Of a stretch of DNA of 64,000 nucleotides, positions 43,110 through 53,607 are shown in pieces (within the stretch, counting starts at the first letter, position 1; each line of letters begins with the position of its first letter). The notes under the pieces are model-generated. The model saw only the letters and a list, made by a program, of their open reading frames with translations. It was not told the DNA's origin and made no database searches. The position numbers and the translations under genes were made by a program. The stretch covers positions 4,446,501 through 4,510,500 of the forward strand of contig JAKNSE010000037.1 of the NCBI GenBank assembly GCA_023525975.1, written 5' to 3'. The DNA is from Smallanthus sonchifolius (Eukaryota; Streptophyta; Magnoliopsida; Asterales; Asteraceae).

Positions 43110-44383
43110 CTTAAGTGTGTTTTAACCTAAACCCTAGTTACGAATGAGCAGAACCTTGGGCGATTTTGGAGCATTATTGGAGGTGTTTCTGAGTTCTTGA
43201 AGCTGCTGGTTGAAGGATTGAAGTCGGGAGAATCATTCGGGTCACGTTTGTGTCATTCGGGTGTCTTCACTTTCGTCTCTTTCTTTAAACTATGTTTTGT
43301 GTTCTTGATTATACTTCATTCTTGATGTTTTCAATGATTTTGATTGGCTAAATTTATCGTACTACCTAGACTAGATGAATGATTGTCTAAAGTTCTGATT
43401 TTTATTATGGATTTATGGATTTTATGGATTATTTATGAATTGTAGGTGATTTGTTCTATTGATTAGATGTGTTTGCATATTTGATATTGTTTGAATATTG
43501 TTTATTGCTTCGTGAGATTCTTGGTGACGGTCTTTATCACATAATAGAGTCTTGCCAGGTTTTAGATTTTGGTGAGTGTCTATATCACGTAATAAATCTT
43601 CAATCTTTAGGGTTAAATTGGCCATTAAACCTTAGAAGTAATATTTGGTAATCTTATAAATGCAAGTGTTCTACTAATCATCAATAGCTGAAAGGTGCGA
43701 GATTATTGCTAGGTCTAAGTCATTAAACTGAAAGGTAGGAGCTTGTTAGGAGTGAACCTTTTGGCTATTGTCTAGCAAGTCTAATCGAGAAAACAACTCT
43801 ATCCTTGGTTTAGGTCTCGAAAGGGAGTAAGCCTCTAAGGGTACTTTCATAAATCCGTTAGGTGTCTTGAAAGAGAGTCTAATAACCGGTAATCTAAACA
43901 ACCTTTAGGGTTTCATAGCGTGCTCTTGAAAAGGGTTAGGAGTCCTTTAGATATCCTGAAGGGTGATGACTTTATGATCCCGGTTCCATAGTAAACAAAT
44001 TCCAGATAAAATCATTACTAAAAGCAATCAGGATTCCAGTCTAGGTAGTGTTTCCACCATCTGAGTAAAAGTCCAAGTTAATTCGTATTTGTTAATTTAG
44101 TTTAATTTAATTGCATTTTTAGGATTTTTAGAAACCCCCCCTCCAACCAATTAAACAATTAGTTCAGTCAGTGTCAGTCATAGTCTAGATAGAGCCGTTA
44201 ACGTAATTCGATAGAGTCTCGTGGGTTCGATATCCGGACTTACATTAGCTATACTAGAGTCGATCGGTACACTTGCCGGTTAGTAGTTTAGTGTGTCTTA
44301 GTGAGTCTAGAGTATTACTTAGAGTCTAGAACTAGGTTAATTTAGTTAATTTTATTAAACTACTTTTTAGCACATCAAGTTTT

Positions 44384-44401
44384 TGGCGCCGTTGCCGGGG
44401 A
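44384..44401 (+). promoter_or_regulatory. primer binding site of the young Athila
   Basis: TGGCGCCGTTGCCGGGGA, six bases after the LTR end. This is the classic Athila-lineage PBS, usually assigned to tRNA-Asp. Confidence 0.93.
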
Positions 44402-44588
44402 CTCTCTCTGGCAATTGCGTTAATTTCTTTGTTTGGACTTAATTGACATCATACGTGCTATTTACTTTGTTTGAGTCGTAGGAGTCTAAATAATTAAGTG
44501 TCTTTTTATTTTTATTATTTATTTTTATTTAGTCAGTATCTTTTAGAGTCGTCTTACTTGTTTGTTTTCGTTTTTTTTTTTGCAGTGG

Positions 44589-44740
44589 ATGCCCCGTACG
44601 CGTTCACAAGGACCTCCGCCGAAGCCGCCTACGGACAAGTCTTCCTTCTCGTCTTTTTCTCTAAAGGTTAGTACCCCTTCATCTTCATCTTTCGCCACCC
44701 TTAGACTCTACATCCCAATCACTACCACCAAGCTTTGACT
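44589..44740 (+). other. short upstream frame with possible original Gag N-terminus
   Basis: ATG 44589 opens MPRTRSQGPPPKPPTDKSSF and stops at about 44738-44740. A frame open from about 44668 runs in phase into the main ORF (…SPPHYFQM at 44812). A single-nucleotide change near 44690-44735 would join them. Thus either the true Gag starts at 44589 in functional relatives, or this is a separate upstream ORF. Confidence 0.45.
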
Positions 44741-44811
44741 TCACACCGAGGTCTTCACCCCATAGCTCCCCACCTACTTCCCGTCCTCCGAGTCCGCCAC
44801 ACTATTTCCAA

Positions 44812-47800
44812 ATGGACAACAACCAAACTGTCCACCAACGCTCCACCGCGGGTTATACCGCTAACTCACCCATCATCCTTCCTGCAATCACCAATGACAA
44901 GTCTTGGCAAATCCCGTCCTACATCATGACCGCCATTAACAACTCTTGTCAGTTTCACGGTCGTGATGACGAGGATGCGCCCGCCCACATCAACCGTCTC
45001 ACCCGCCTCTGCAACACCTTCGGCATCGAAGGTGTTAACCTTGATGCCCGCTATCTCCAAGTCTTCCCATTTTCACTTGCTGGCCGTGCAGCCACTTGGC
45101 TTGATTCGCAGCCGGCAGGTACTTTTACCACATGGGCTGGACTTAGGGATGCCTTCCTAGCTAAGTATTTTCCACCTGCTAAGGCGTCTCGCCTTCGTGA
45201 TCAGATCCATTCGTTCCGGATGGAGTCTGACGAACCTTATCACTTAGCTTGGGAGAGGTTTCAAACCCTACTCTCACGTTGTTCCCAACACGGGTTGTCT
45301 GATTGGGCACTTGTAGAGAAATTCTACAATGGTCTCACCCCCGAGTGTAAGGCCCGATTCGACACCTCTGCAGGAGGCCATCTCATGGGCAAGAAATCGG
45401 TGGCCGACTGTAATGATCTCTTTGAGAGTTTTGCTCATGCTGATATCGATCATTGTGCTACCAGCAGGAATTCCATTCATGTTACTAGTACCCCCTCAGC
45501 CGCTCGAGGAGTAAACCACGTTAGCTCAGATTCCAAGGTAGCATCTCAACTTGATTATATCACCAAAGAGTTATTAGAAATTAAGAAAAAGGTCGATAGG
45601 TGTGAGGTTTGCAGGGGAGGTCATGATACCGTAGAATGTCCAACACTTACCCTAGAACAGGTCGAGTACATCGCAGGTCAAAACCGAGGTCCCACTAACC
45701 CATTTAATAATAACTCTAACTGGCGTAGTAATAATAATTTCCGCTCTTCTGGTAATCCCCCTGGTTTCCCATCAGGCCAGTATCAAAGCAGGGGGCCAGG
45801 TTTCTATTCAAGTGGGGGTTCAAATCAACAGGGTCAGTTTGGTAGTTCAGGGTCAGGTTCAAATACAGGAGGTCAGTTCAATAGTGGGGGGGGGTCAAAT
45901 AATCAAGGTTCAAAAAATCAAGATTTGGGTAGTGGTCTAGACGAGATTAAAGCTATGTTATCCCAAATTCTAGTTAAGGACCAGTCCACCCAACGAACCT
46001 TAGAAGAACATGCTACATACCTCAAGAATAACCATTCTAATTTCTTGGACCTTCAAAGGCAGGTCGGGGACATTGCACGTCAGCTGCAAGAACGACCTCC
46101 CGGTCAATTTTCGGGCAACACAAAGCCGAACCCTTCCGGCCAATTGAAGGCAATCTCGACCCGTAGTGGGAGGACCTTAGGAGAGGTAGTGATACCCGAG
46201 AGTGTAGAGGTAGAGGATGAGGAACCCGTAGATGAGGAGATAGAGATGGAGGCTCCCGGTAAGGTGCACATTAGGCTAGACCCAGCAAGTACCGCACACA
46301 CCGAGGAACCTCAAGTGGAAAAGAGGGTAGAGAAGCAACCAATAGTCGTTAAGCCGTCTCCGTTAGTTGATCATTCACGCGTCCCATACCCTGCCCGCCT
46401 TAAGCACCAAAAATATGCTAAGGAATATGGGAAATTTCTTGAGATGTTCAAGCAATTGAAGATCAATCTTCCGTTCATCGAGGCCTTACAGTCCATGCCC
46501 AAATACGCCAAATTCCTTAAGGACCTTCTCAAGCGTAAGGATAGGATAGGTGAGTTTTCGAACATTCCTTTGACCGGAGGTTGTTCCGCGGTGGTCTTGA
46601 ATAAGCTACCAGAGAAACTAACCGACCCGGGTACATTCACCATTCCGTGCTTATTCGGGGGTACCATCACTCCCGCTCACGCTTTAGCCGATTTAGGTGC
46701 GAGCATCAACTTGATGCCATTCTCTCTTTATGAGAAATTAGGTCTAGGTGAGCTTACTCCTACTCGCATGTCGTTGTCCTTGGCCGACCGTTCGGTAAAA
46801 TATCCTCGTGGAATCATAGAGAATTTGCTCGTTAAGGTAGATAAATTCGTGTTCCCCGTAGATTTCGTGGTTTTAGACATGGAGGCCGACGAGAGAGTTC
46901 CGATCATACTAGGCCGTCCTTTCCTCCGAACCGCAAAGGCAATCATCGATGTCTTTGACGGTAAGATTTCACTTCGTGCGGGAGATGAGATCGTCACCTT
47001 TGAGATAGATAGAGCTATGCAACACCCTGGTGGTAGTGATGATTATAGTGGTCCGTGTCACTCCGTTTACTTCTTAGATTCTTTCATATCGTGCGTTGAT
47101 CAGTGCATAGGTTTCATTAGTGGAGCCGATCTAGTTAGTGAGGGAGTAGATGACGAGGAGTTGGATGACGAGAGTGAGGAAGTAGAGCCGACTTGGGTTC
47201 CCGAAACCTTAAAGCTATGTGAGATTAGGGACGAGAGTGAGAGCAAACCCGTAGATACTACGCCCCTAGAGCTTAAGGTCCTTCCGTCACATCTAGAGTA
47301 CGCTTTCTTAGGAGAAAATTCTAGTATGCCCGTCATAATTTCTTCCAAATTGACGGAGGAGGAGAAGGGGAAGTTAATTGAGGTGCTAAAAGAGCACAAG
47401 GAGGCTATAGCTTGGAGGTTGTCCGATATTAAGGGGATTAGCCCTACTTTTTGTACTCACCGGATTCTCATGGAGGATGAATTTAAACCGGTGGTGCAAC
47501 CACAAAGACGCCTAAACCCCAACATGAAGGAAGTAGTTAGGAAGGAGGTGTTGAAGTTGATGGAAGCCGGTTTGATTTACCCGATATCCGATTCTTCTTG
47601 GGTGAGTCCTACCCAAGTCGTCCCCAAGAAAGGGGGGATGACTGTTGTCGTTAACGAGAAAAACGAGCTCATTCCTTCGCGTACGGTCACCGGTTGGCGT
47701 GTATGTATTGACTACCGTAAGCTCAATGACGCTACCCGGAAGGACCACTTCCCACTCCCATTCATAGACCAAATGCTAGAGCGTCTCGCGGGGCAACAAT

Positions 47801-50193
47801 TTTATTGTTTCCTTGATGGTTTTTCCGGCTACTTCCAAATTCCTATCGCGCCGGAGGACCAAGAGAAAACGACCTTTACATGTCCATATGGCACGTATGC
47901 GTACCGACGCATGCCTTTTGGACTATGTAACGCTCCGGCTACTTTCCAACGATGTATGATCGCCATTTTTCAAGATATGGTTGAGAGTTCGATGGAGGTC
48001 TTTATGGATGATTTCTCGGTCTATGGCGATTCGTTTGATCATTGTTTAGGTAACCTAGCTAGGATGATGAAGAGGTGTGTTGAAACGAAGTTGATGCTTA
48101 ATTGGGAGAAGTGTCACTTCATGGTTACGGAGGGGATTGTCTTAGGACATAAGATTTCTAGGTCCGGTATAGAGGTAGATAGAGCCAAAATAGATACTAT
48201 TAGTAGGCTTCCTCCACCGACTAGTGTGAAATCGATTCGTAGCTTCTTAGGTCATGCGGGTTTCTATAGGCGTTTCATTAAGGATTTTTCCAAAATCACT
48301 CGCCCCATGACTCGACTCCTTGAGAAAGATGTCCCTTTTGTCTTCGACAAGGAGTGTCTTCAAGCCTTCGACTTCCTTAAAGAGAAACTAGTGAGTGCAC
48401 CCATCCTTGTATCCCCCGATTGGAGCTTACCATTTGAGCTCATGTGTGACGCGAGCGATTACGCGGTCGGGGCGGTCTTGGGTCAAAGACGGGAGAACCA
48501 CTTTCACCCGATCTATTACGCGAGTAAAACCCTCAACGACGCGCAAGAGAACTACACCACCACCGAGAAGGAACTCCTAGCCGTCGTATTTGCTTTCGAT
48601 AAGTTTCGTTCGTACCTCGTGCTTTCAAAAACCATAGTGTTCACCGATCATGCAGCTTTGCGTTATCTCTTCCAAAAGAAGGACGCTAAGCCTCGTCTTA
48701 TACGTTGGATTCTTCTTCTTTCCGAGTTTGACATAGAAATTAAGGATAAGAAAGGAGCAGAAAACGTAGCGGCGGACCATCTTTCACGATTAGAGGATCC
48801 GAGTAGGGAGGAGATTCGTGAGGAGGCAATAGGAGATAGATTCCCTCACGAATCCATAGATTTCGTAGCGGCTGAGAAAGAGGGTTTACCTTGGTTTAGT
48901 GACTTAGCAAATTATCTTGCCAATGGGTATGTCAGGAAGGATATGAATGCCCAACAAAAGAGGAAGTTGTTTAGGGATGCGAGGAAATACATATGGGATG
49001 ATCCTTACCTTTTTAGGATAGGAGGTGACCGTATTCTTAGGAGGTGTGTTTGTAAGGAAGAGGGCCTAGATATTCTGAGGCATGTGCATGAGGGGTTGAC
49101 GGGTGGTCATCATGGTGCACACACTACCGCACAAAAGGTCTTTGATTGCGGTTTCTTTTGGCCTACGGTAGTCGAGGATGCTATAGAATTCGTTAAGACA
49201 TGCGATGCTTGCCAACGTACCGGCAATATCTCATCCAAGAATGAGATGCCCCAAAATCCTATTCAAGTTCTTGAAATCTTTGACGTATGGGGCATTGACT
49301 TCATGGGACCTTTTCCCTCCTCTAGTGGAAATAGGTACATCCTTGTGGCAATAGACTACGTTTCGAAGTGGGTTGAAGCTCAAGCTTTGCCTACAAACGA
49401 TGCCCGAGCGGTAGTGAGATTCCTTAAAAAGTTGTTCACTCGTTTCGGTATTCCCAAAGCCATTATTAGTGACCGAGGAACACATTTTTGTAATGCCGTA
49501 ATGGAGAAGGCATTAGAGCGTTATGGAGTTACACACCGTTTGTCTACCGCGTACCATCCACAAACAAACGGTCAAGTTGAGAATGCGAATCGGGGAGTGA
49601 AGAGAATACTAGAGAAAACGGTAGGGAAGAGTCGTAAGGATTGGTCGGATAAACTCGATGATGCGTTGTGGGCATTTCGTACCGCCTACAAAACACCCTT
49701 AGGAACCACACCATTCATGATTGTCTATGGCAAAGCGTGCCATCTCCCAGTTGAATTGGAGCACCGAGCGCTTTGGGCTCTAAAGACCGTCAATCTCGAC
49801 CTCACTCAAGCAGCTAGGAGAAGGTTTTTCCAAATTCATGAGTTAGAAGCACTTAGAGATGCGGCGTATGAGCGTTCTTGGAATATCAAAGAGAAAACGA
49901 AGGCGTTGCACGACAGGAAGCTTAAGGGGTTGAAGGAGTTTAAAGCTGGTGATAAAGTACTCCTTTACAATTCGAGGTTTAAGTTGTTTCCCGGGAAGTT
50001 GAAATCGAAGTGGACGGGACCCTATGTCGTGAAAGAGGTATTTCCGCATGGTGCGGTTGAGTTATACGATGAAGCTAGTGGAGGGTCATGGAAGGTGAAC
50101 GGCCATAGGTTGAAGCACTATTTAGGTGGCCCAATTGACGAGAACGAGAGGGAGGTAACTCCTCTCGAAGATATTCCAAATACCACCGGTTAG
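44812..50193 (+). CDS. Athila Gag-Pol polyprotein (1793 aa), intact
   Basis: First in-frame ATG 44812. Gag core (GRAATWLDSQPAGTFTTWAG ... ESDEPYHLAWERFQTLLSRC) at about residues 90-160; zinc knuckle CEVCRGGHDTVEC at 264-276. Protease ALADLGASINLMP with Asp at about 627. RT with VCIDYRKLND, LDGFSGYFQI and FMDD at 1064-1067. RNase H from about 1200 (LMCDASDYAVGAVLG). Integrase H2C2 (HEGLTGGHHGAH ... CDACQR, about 1426-1470) and catalytic D1496, D1554, E1590 (DX57DX35E). It ends with the Athila-type integrase C-terminus (KLKSKWTGPYVVKEVFPHGA ... HRLKHYLGG). No stop or frameshift. One polyprotein would supply all particle and enzyme functions. Confidence 0.96.
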   Translation: MDNNQTVHQRSTAGYTANSPIILPAITNDKSWQIPSYIMTAINNSCQFHGRDDEDAPAHINRLTRLCNTFGIEGVNLDARYLQVFPFSLAGRAATWLDSQPAGTFTTWAGLRDAFLAKYFPPAKASRLRDQIHSFRMESDEPYHLAWERFQTLLSRCSQHGLSDWALVEKFYNGLTPECKARFDTSAGGHLMGKKSVADCNDLFESFAHADIDHCATSRNSIHVTSTPSAARGVNHVSSDSKVASQLDYITKELLEIKKKVDRCEVCRGGHDTVECPTLTLEQVEYIAGQNRGPTNPFNNNSNWRSNNNFRSSGNPPGFPSGQYQSRGPGFYSSGGSNQQGQFGSSGSGSNTGGQFNSGGGSNNQGSKNQDLGSGLDEIKAMLSQILVKDQSTQRTLEEHATYLKNNHSNFLDLQRQVGDIARQLQERPPGQFSGNTKPNPSGQLKAISTRSGRTLGEVVIPESVEVEDEEPVDEEIEMEAPGKVHIRLDPASTAHTEEPQVEKRVEKQPIVVKPSPLVDHSRVPYPARLKHQKYAKEYGKFLEMFKQLKINLPFIEALQSMPKYAKFLKDLLKRKDRIGEFSNIPLTGGCSAVVLNKLPEKLTDPGTFTIPCLFGGTITPAHALADLGASINLMPFSLYEKLGLGELTPTRMSLSLADRSVKYPRGIIENLLVKVDKFVFPVDFVVLDMEADERVPIILGRPFLRTAKAIIDVFDGKISLRAGDEIVTFEIDRAMQHPGGSDDYSGPCHSVYFLDSFISCVDQCIGFISGADLVSEGVDDEELDDESEEVEPTWVPETLKLCEIRDESESKPVDTTPLELKVLPSHLEYAFLGENSSMPVIISSKLTEEEKGKLIEVLKEHKEAIAWRLSDIKGISPTFCTHRILMEDEFKPVVQPQRRLNPNMKEVVRKEVLKLMEAGLIYPISDSSWVSPTQVVPKKGGMTVVVNEKNELIPSRTVTGWRVCIDYRKLNDATRKDHFPLPFIDQMLERLAGQQFYCFLDGFSGYFQIPIAPEDQEKTTFTCPYGTYAYRRMPFGLCNAPATFQRCMIAIFQDMVESSMEVFMDDFSVYGDSFDHCLGNLARMMKRCVETKLMLNWEKCHFMVTEGIVLGHKISRSGIEVDRAKIDTISRLPPPTSVKSIRSFLGHAGFYRRFIKDFSKITRPMTRLLEKDVPFVFDKECLQAFDFLKEKLVSAPILVSPDWSLPFELMCDASDYAVGAVLGQRRENHFHPIYYASKTLNDAQENYTTTEKELLAVVFAFDKFRSYLVLSKTIVFTDHAALRYLFQKKDAKPRLIRWILLLSEFDIEIKDKKGAENVAADHLSRLEDPSREEIREEAIGDRFPHESIDFVAAEKEGLPWFSDLANYLANGYVRKDMNAQQKRKLFRDARKYIWDDPYLFRIGGDRILRRCVCKEEGLDILRHVHEGLTGGHHGAHTTAQKVFDCGFFWPTVVEDAIEFVKTCDACQRTGNISSKNEMPQNPIQVLEIFDVWGIDFMGPFPSSSGNRYILVAIDYVSKWVEAQALPTNDARAVVRFLKKLFTRFGIPKAIISDRGTHFCNAVMEKALERYGVTHRLSTAYHPQTNGQVENANRGVKRILEKTVGKSRKDWSDKLDDALWAFRTAYKTPLGTTPFMIVYGKACHLPVELEHRALWALKTVNLDLTQAARRRFFQIHELEALRDAAYERSWNIKEKTKALHDRKLKGLKEFKAGDKVLLYNSRFKLFPGKLKSKWTGPYVVKEVFPHGAVELYDEASGGSWKVNGHRLKHYLGGPIDENEREVTPLEDIPNTTG

Positions 50194-51633
50194 AGTTTTG
50201 AGGGAAGCCTCAAGTGTAGAGTTTGTACCGTTTGTATTTTCATTTATTTCGATTATTTTTCGTAGCCAATGGTTGTTTTTGGTAGTGTTTCGGTCTTTGT
50301 TTCTGTGTTTCGAGTCACTTGCAGGAATTCATTACCGAGGAGATGCAACGATTGGCGAGGAAAACGAGTTTCCAGGTAAGTTCCAGTGTTAGAAAATTTT
50401 TGGGGTTGAGTTTTGGGAGGTTTGGTGAATAATTGAAATTTTTTCTAAGGCACAAACCCTTCCAACTTTCGAAACTTTCTGTGCAAAACGTATACTCGCG
50501 GGGCGCGATAGACATAGTTTTATTACTCGCTACCCGCTAGTGGATTTTAACACGGTCGCGGGGCGCGAAGACATAAGTTTACCGGTCGCGTCCCGTGAGA
50601 AGCTCTATCTGCAGCGTGAATCATTTAATCCCCAATTTCAGCCATTTTAACCTACTTCTTCTTCCATTTCGCCGACAACCGCCAAACATCACCCTTCACC
50701 TTCGAAATCAGCCACTTTTCTATCATAATTTCACCCCCATTTCACCCACACATCATCCCTCATCTGATTTTAACCATAAAAATCACCACTTTCACCACTC
50801 ACACCGGACTTTAAGGAAGTTTCAAGATCATAACCGAATTGTTCTAGTTTTTCTTGTTTACTTCAACTCTCAGGTATGTTTTCCTGCAATTTCTTGTATT
50901 TTATGCTTTTCTATTTCAGTTTTTAGTTAGATTAGTGATAGATTAGAGTTGGGCCCTAGATTAGTCTTGTGTTTGGTTTGTTTAGTGGTAAGTTTGAGGT
51001 TGCGGGTGGCTTGGTTTGGGTAGTCTAGCATAATGCAGGTTGCGGGTGGCTCGGTTTGGTTGTTCCACATGTGTTTTGCGACTACCATGGGCTAGGATTT
51101 GGTTAAAAATCAAGTGTGGGGATTCGGGTTGGTTAATTTTGTGATGAAACTGAGATTTTGACATCATTTTGACCCGTTTTCACTAATGATACTATAAAGC
51201 TTGTAACTTTATCTCGGTTGACACTGAATGTTTGTTGGTTTTGGCACTTGGGATTTAATTGAGGACAATTAAAATGCCGGGAGGAGGTAGTGTACATTGA
51301 GTCTTGTATTTTTGAGTCGAGTCTTAGGTCTAGTTTAGTCTTGGGTTTACTTATATGCACGTACAGGTACAAAACACTTCGCCCGTACTCAATCTCCATT
51401 CGGGCGAAGTTGTTTATAACTTATGCTTTTGAAAACGGTAACCCGATTTTGTTTCACTTTATTTTCGGTTTCAACCGCGAATGGAATGCTATACGGTTGT
51501 CCCATTTTTTTTTTATTTTTTTTTTTTAGGTTCAAAAAAAAAAAATAAAAAATAAAAAAAATAATTTAATTAATAATTTTTAAATACCAAAAACAGTTTG
51601 TGACTAATGATCTTCTCTGTTTTGTTTTGCAGA
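50194..51633 (+). other. inter-ORF region with splice signals and word array
   Basis: 1.44 kb between pol and the env-like ORF. Consensus-like splice donors are CAG|GTAAGT (GT at 50374-50375) and CAG|GTATGT (GT at about 50873-50874). Strong acceptors are TTGCAG|GAATTC (about 50323) and TGTTTTGTTTTGCAG|AATG (AG 51631-51632), the latter directly before the env-like ATG. GC-rich palindromic words lie at 50495-50600, and a PPT-like AAGTGTGGGGA at 51112-51122. Confidence 0.6.
50495..50600 (+). repeat. Athila palindromic words, internal array
   Basis: ctcgcggggcgcgat, ctcgctacccgctag, gtcgcggggcgcgaa and gtcgcgtcccgtgag: the same design as the words upstream of the TATA box in this element's LTRs. 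Confidence 0.9.
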
Positions 51634-53076
51634 ATGTCAGGAGAAGGATCATCAAGCAGATCGGGTCGGAAAAGAGGACCAACCGCTCGACCCCGGGGAC
51701 CCATAGAACAACCACCACAACCAATTGTCTACCATAGACAAGTATCGTATAGTGGACCGGGGGTCGCACATGGACAGAGCACGAGGATAAGGGATAGCCC
51801 GTTGCTACAGTTTGAGTTGGACTCGGGGGAAATGCAGAAATTAACAACTTTGATTACGGTAGATCTGCTACCGTACAGGAGGATTGACTGGAGTCTGATG
51901 GATAGGTTGGGTGCTCGAGCTCGGGTTGAGCAACTGTTAGGTGAAAAGTTTAGAAGGGTATTGGATTGTGATGCAAGACAGTACAAGGAGATCACCTTGG
52001 AGTTTCACTCCACCTTTGATTACAAGCAAGGAAATTTTAATGAGCGGGAGGCGGTATTTTTCTCCTTGGGTAAGAGGCCCTATGAGATGACTATTCCTCA
52101 ATTCGCCGTGGCTACACAGTTTTATACAGATGAGGAGGTGCAGTCAGCTGAGTTTAGGAACAGTTTGCAGGGTGTTTTCAAGAGGAGACATCCTAATAGT
52201 GTGCAAGTGGAGGAGATAGCGAGGTTCTGGAGCACAATTTCGATAGTACCCTACTCGAACAATATGGTTGCGAGTGATATCATTGATCCGGTCTACCGTT
52301 TCATTCATAAGATTTTGGCAGCTACATTAGCTGGAAGAGGACAGGGGGACAATAAGGTTAATCAGGTTAGCCTCTTTTGTCTAATGTGTATGGTTGAAGG
52401 TCGGTCTGCTAATTTAGCTACCATTTTTGCTTGGTCGATGAGGAGACCGTGGAGAGGTGGTCCGGGTGCAAGAATTTACTGTGGTCCGTATGTGACGTGG
52501 TTGGCCGAGAGCTTAGGGGTTTTCGATAGGTACTCGAGGGATAGGATGAGAGAGGGCCCGCAGCCGTGTTTTATGAGTGTTCGGGATTTGCAGTCAGCCG
52601 GTATTTTGACATATACCGATCCTGTTGCGTGGGCGGACATTCGTCCGGGCCCTCAGGTTCAGCCTCCGCCCGGTTCTGATGCTGCAGCGTCAATGCAGTC
52701 GGGTATCCCTACTCGTTACCAGAGGCAGACTACTCGCCAGGAGATGCCGGCGAGACAGTACCCGCTTCGACAGCCACGCCCTGACCCACTTACGTTAGAT
52801 TCTTTATATGATTCCATGCAGACGGGTTTTGGGGATCTGCGTGGTTATGTGGATGAACAGTTCGGCGGGGTACGACAGGTTATGGAGGAGAGTAGACGGG
52901 TGCATGAGCAGGGTCAACACAGGTTGGAAGATGGTATGCGTTACATGATGGAGGGATTGCGTTTAGGAGTTCCTCATTATTTGAGTCAGCCACAGCCGGG
53001 ACCGAGTAGCATGCAAGGTGTTGAACCATATCGGATTTATGAGCAAGGGAGTGAGGAGTCGGATGATGATGAGTAG
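51634..53076 (+). CDS. Athila env-like ORF (480 aa), intact
   Basis: ATG 51634 (MSGEGSSSRSGRKRGP), two bases after a strong splice acceptor. The middle part (TIPQFAVATQFYTDEEVQSA ... IARFWSTISIVPYSNN ... ASDIIDPVYRFIHKILAATL ... GPYVTWLAESLGVFDRYSRD) matches the protein family long known from the Athila lineage (Pfam ATHILA ORF-1). The C-terminus is Gln/Arg-rich (QTTRQEMPARQYPLRQPRPD) and acidic at the end (EESDDDE). No signal peptide or hydrophobic membrane span is visible, so an envelope role is doubtful. Probably expressed from a spliced RNA. Confidence 0.85.
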   Translation: MSGEGSSSRSGRKRGPTARPRGPIEQPPQPIVYHRQVSYSGPGVAHGQSTRIRDSPLLQFELDSGEMQKLTTLITVDLLPYRRIDWSLMDRLGARARVEQLLGEKFRRVLDCDARQYKEITLEFHSTFDYKQGNFNEREAVFFSLGKRPYEMTIPQFAVATQFYTDEEVQSAEFRNSLQGVFKRRHPNSVQVEEIARFWSTISIVPYSNNMVASDIIDPVYRFIHKILAATLAGRGQGDNKVNQVSLFCLMCMVEGRSANLATIFAWSMRRPWRGGPGARIYCGPYVTWLAESLGVFDRYSRDRMREGPQPCFMSVRDLQSAGILTYTDPVAWADIRPGPQVQPPPGSDAAASMQSGIPTRYQRQTTRQEMPARQYPLRQPRPDPLTLDSLYDSMQTGFGDLRGYVDEQFGGVRQVMEESRRVHEQGQHRLEDGMRYMMEGLRLGVPHYLSQPQPGPSSMQGVEPYRIYEQGSEESDDDE

Positions 53077-53562
53077 CATGGTGGTGAAGAGGATGCAGCA
53101 GAAGCAGATTTAGTATCAATTGTTTTATTTCTTTTATGCTGTTTTCATCCTCATATTTTGGTTTGTACTCATATTCTAAATATTTGTTAAACAGGTTGGG
53201 TGGATCGGGTTGGTTGGTTAGTTGAACTAATGCACTTAATTTGGTTATGTATTATATTTTGGGAGGTATGGTTGGTTGATTGAATAGGTTGGTGTTGTGA
53301 TGCCGCTTCCGTTCGTGTGAGAGTTAGGAACTGTTTGCTGAGCATGTTCGGATTAGAGGGTATATGTGGAATTGACTGGCACATTGACAGTCTCGCATAT
53401 TCAGCTAAGTCTTTCCAATTGTATATTTTGTATATTTTATTTCGTTTTTAGTTTTAGGTGGTTAGTTTGAGTCGTTTTCTCGTTCTTGCATTAGGGACAA
53501 TGCAATCTTTAAGTGTGGGGATGGGATAAATTGGTTAGTCTTAGTTAGTCGAGTCATTGATT

Positions 53563-53607
<45 letters not shown>

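Larger units (their letters stand above)
42701..44377 (+). repeat. 5' LTR of the young Athila (1677 bp)
   Basis: TGATGTATTG...TAGCACATCA. It contains a GC-rich palindromic word array (42937-43059) and TATAAATA at 43102-43109. Confidence 0.97.

Noticed and set aside
47100..47772. Minus-strand ORFs within Athila Gag-Pol
   Set aside because: Shadow frames of the intact plus-strand polyprotein.
51634..53076. A true viral envelope glycoprotein
   Set aside because: No signal peptide, hydrophobic span or glycosylation-rich ectodomain is visible; it matches the Athila env-like family by position and sequence pattern only.
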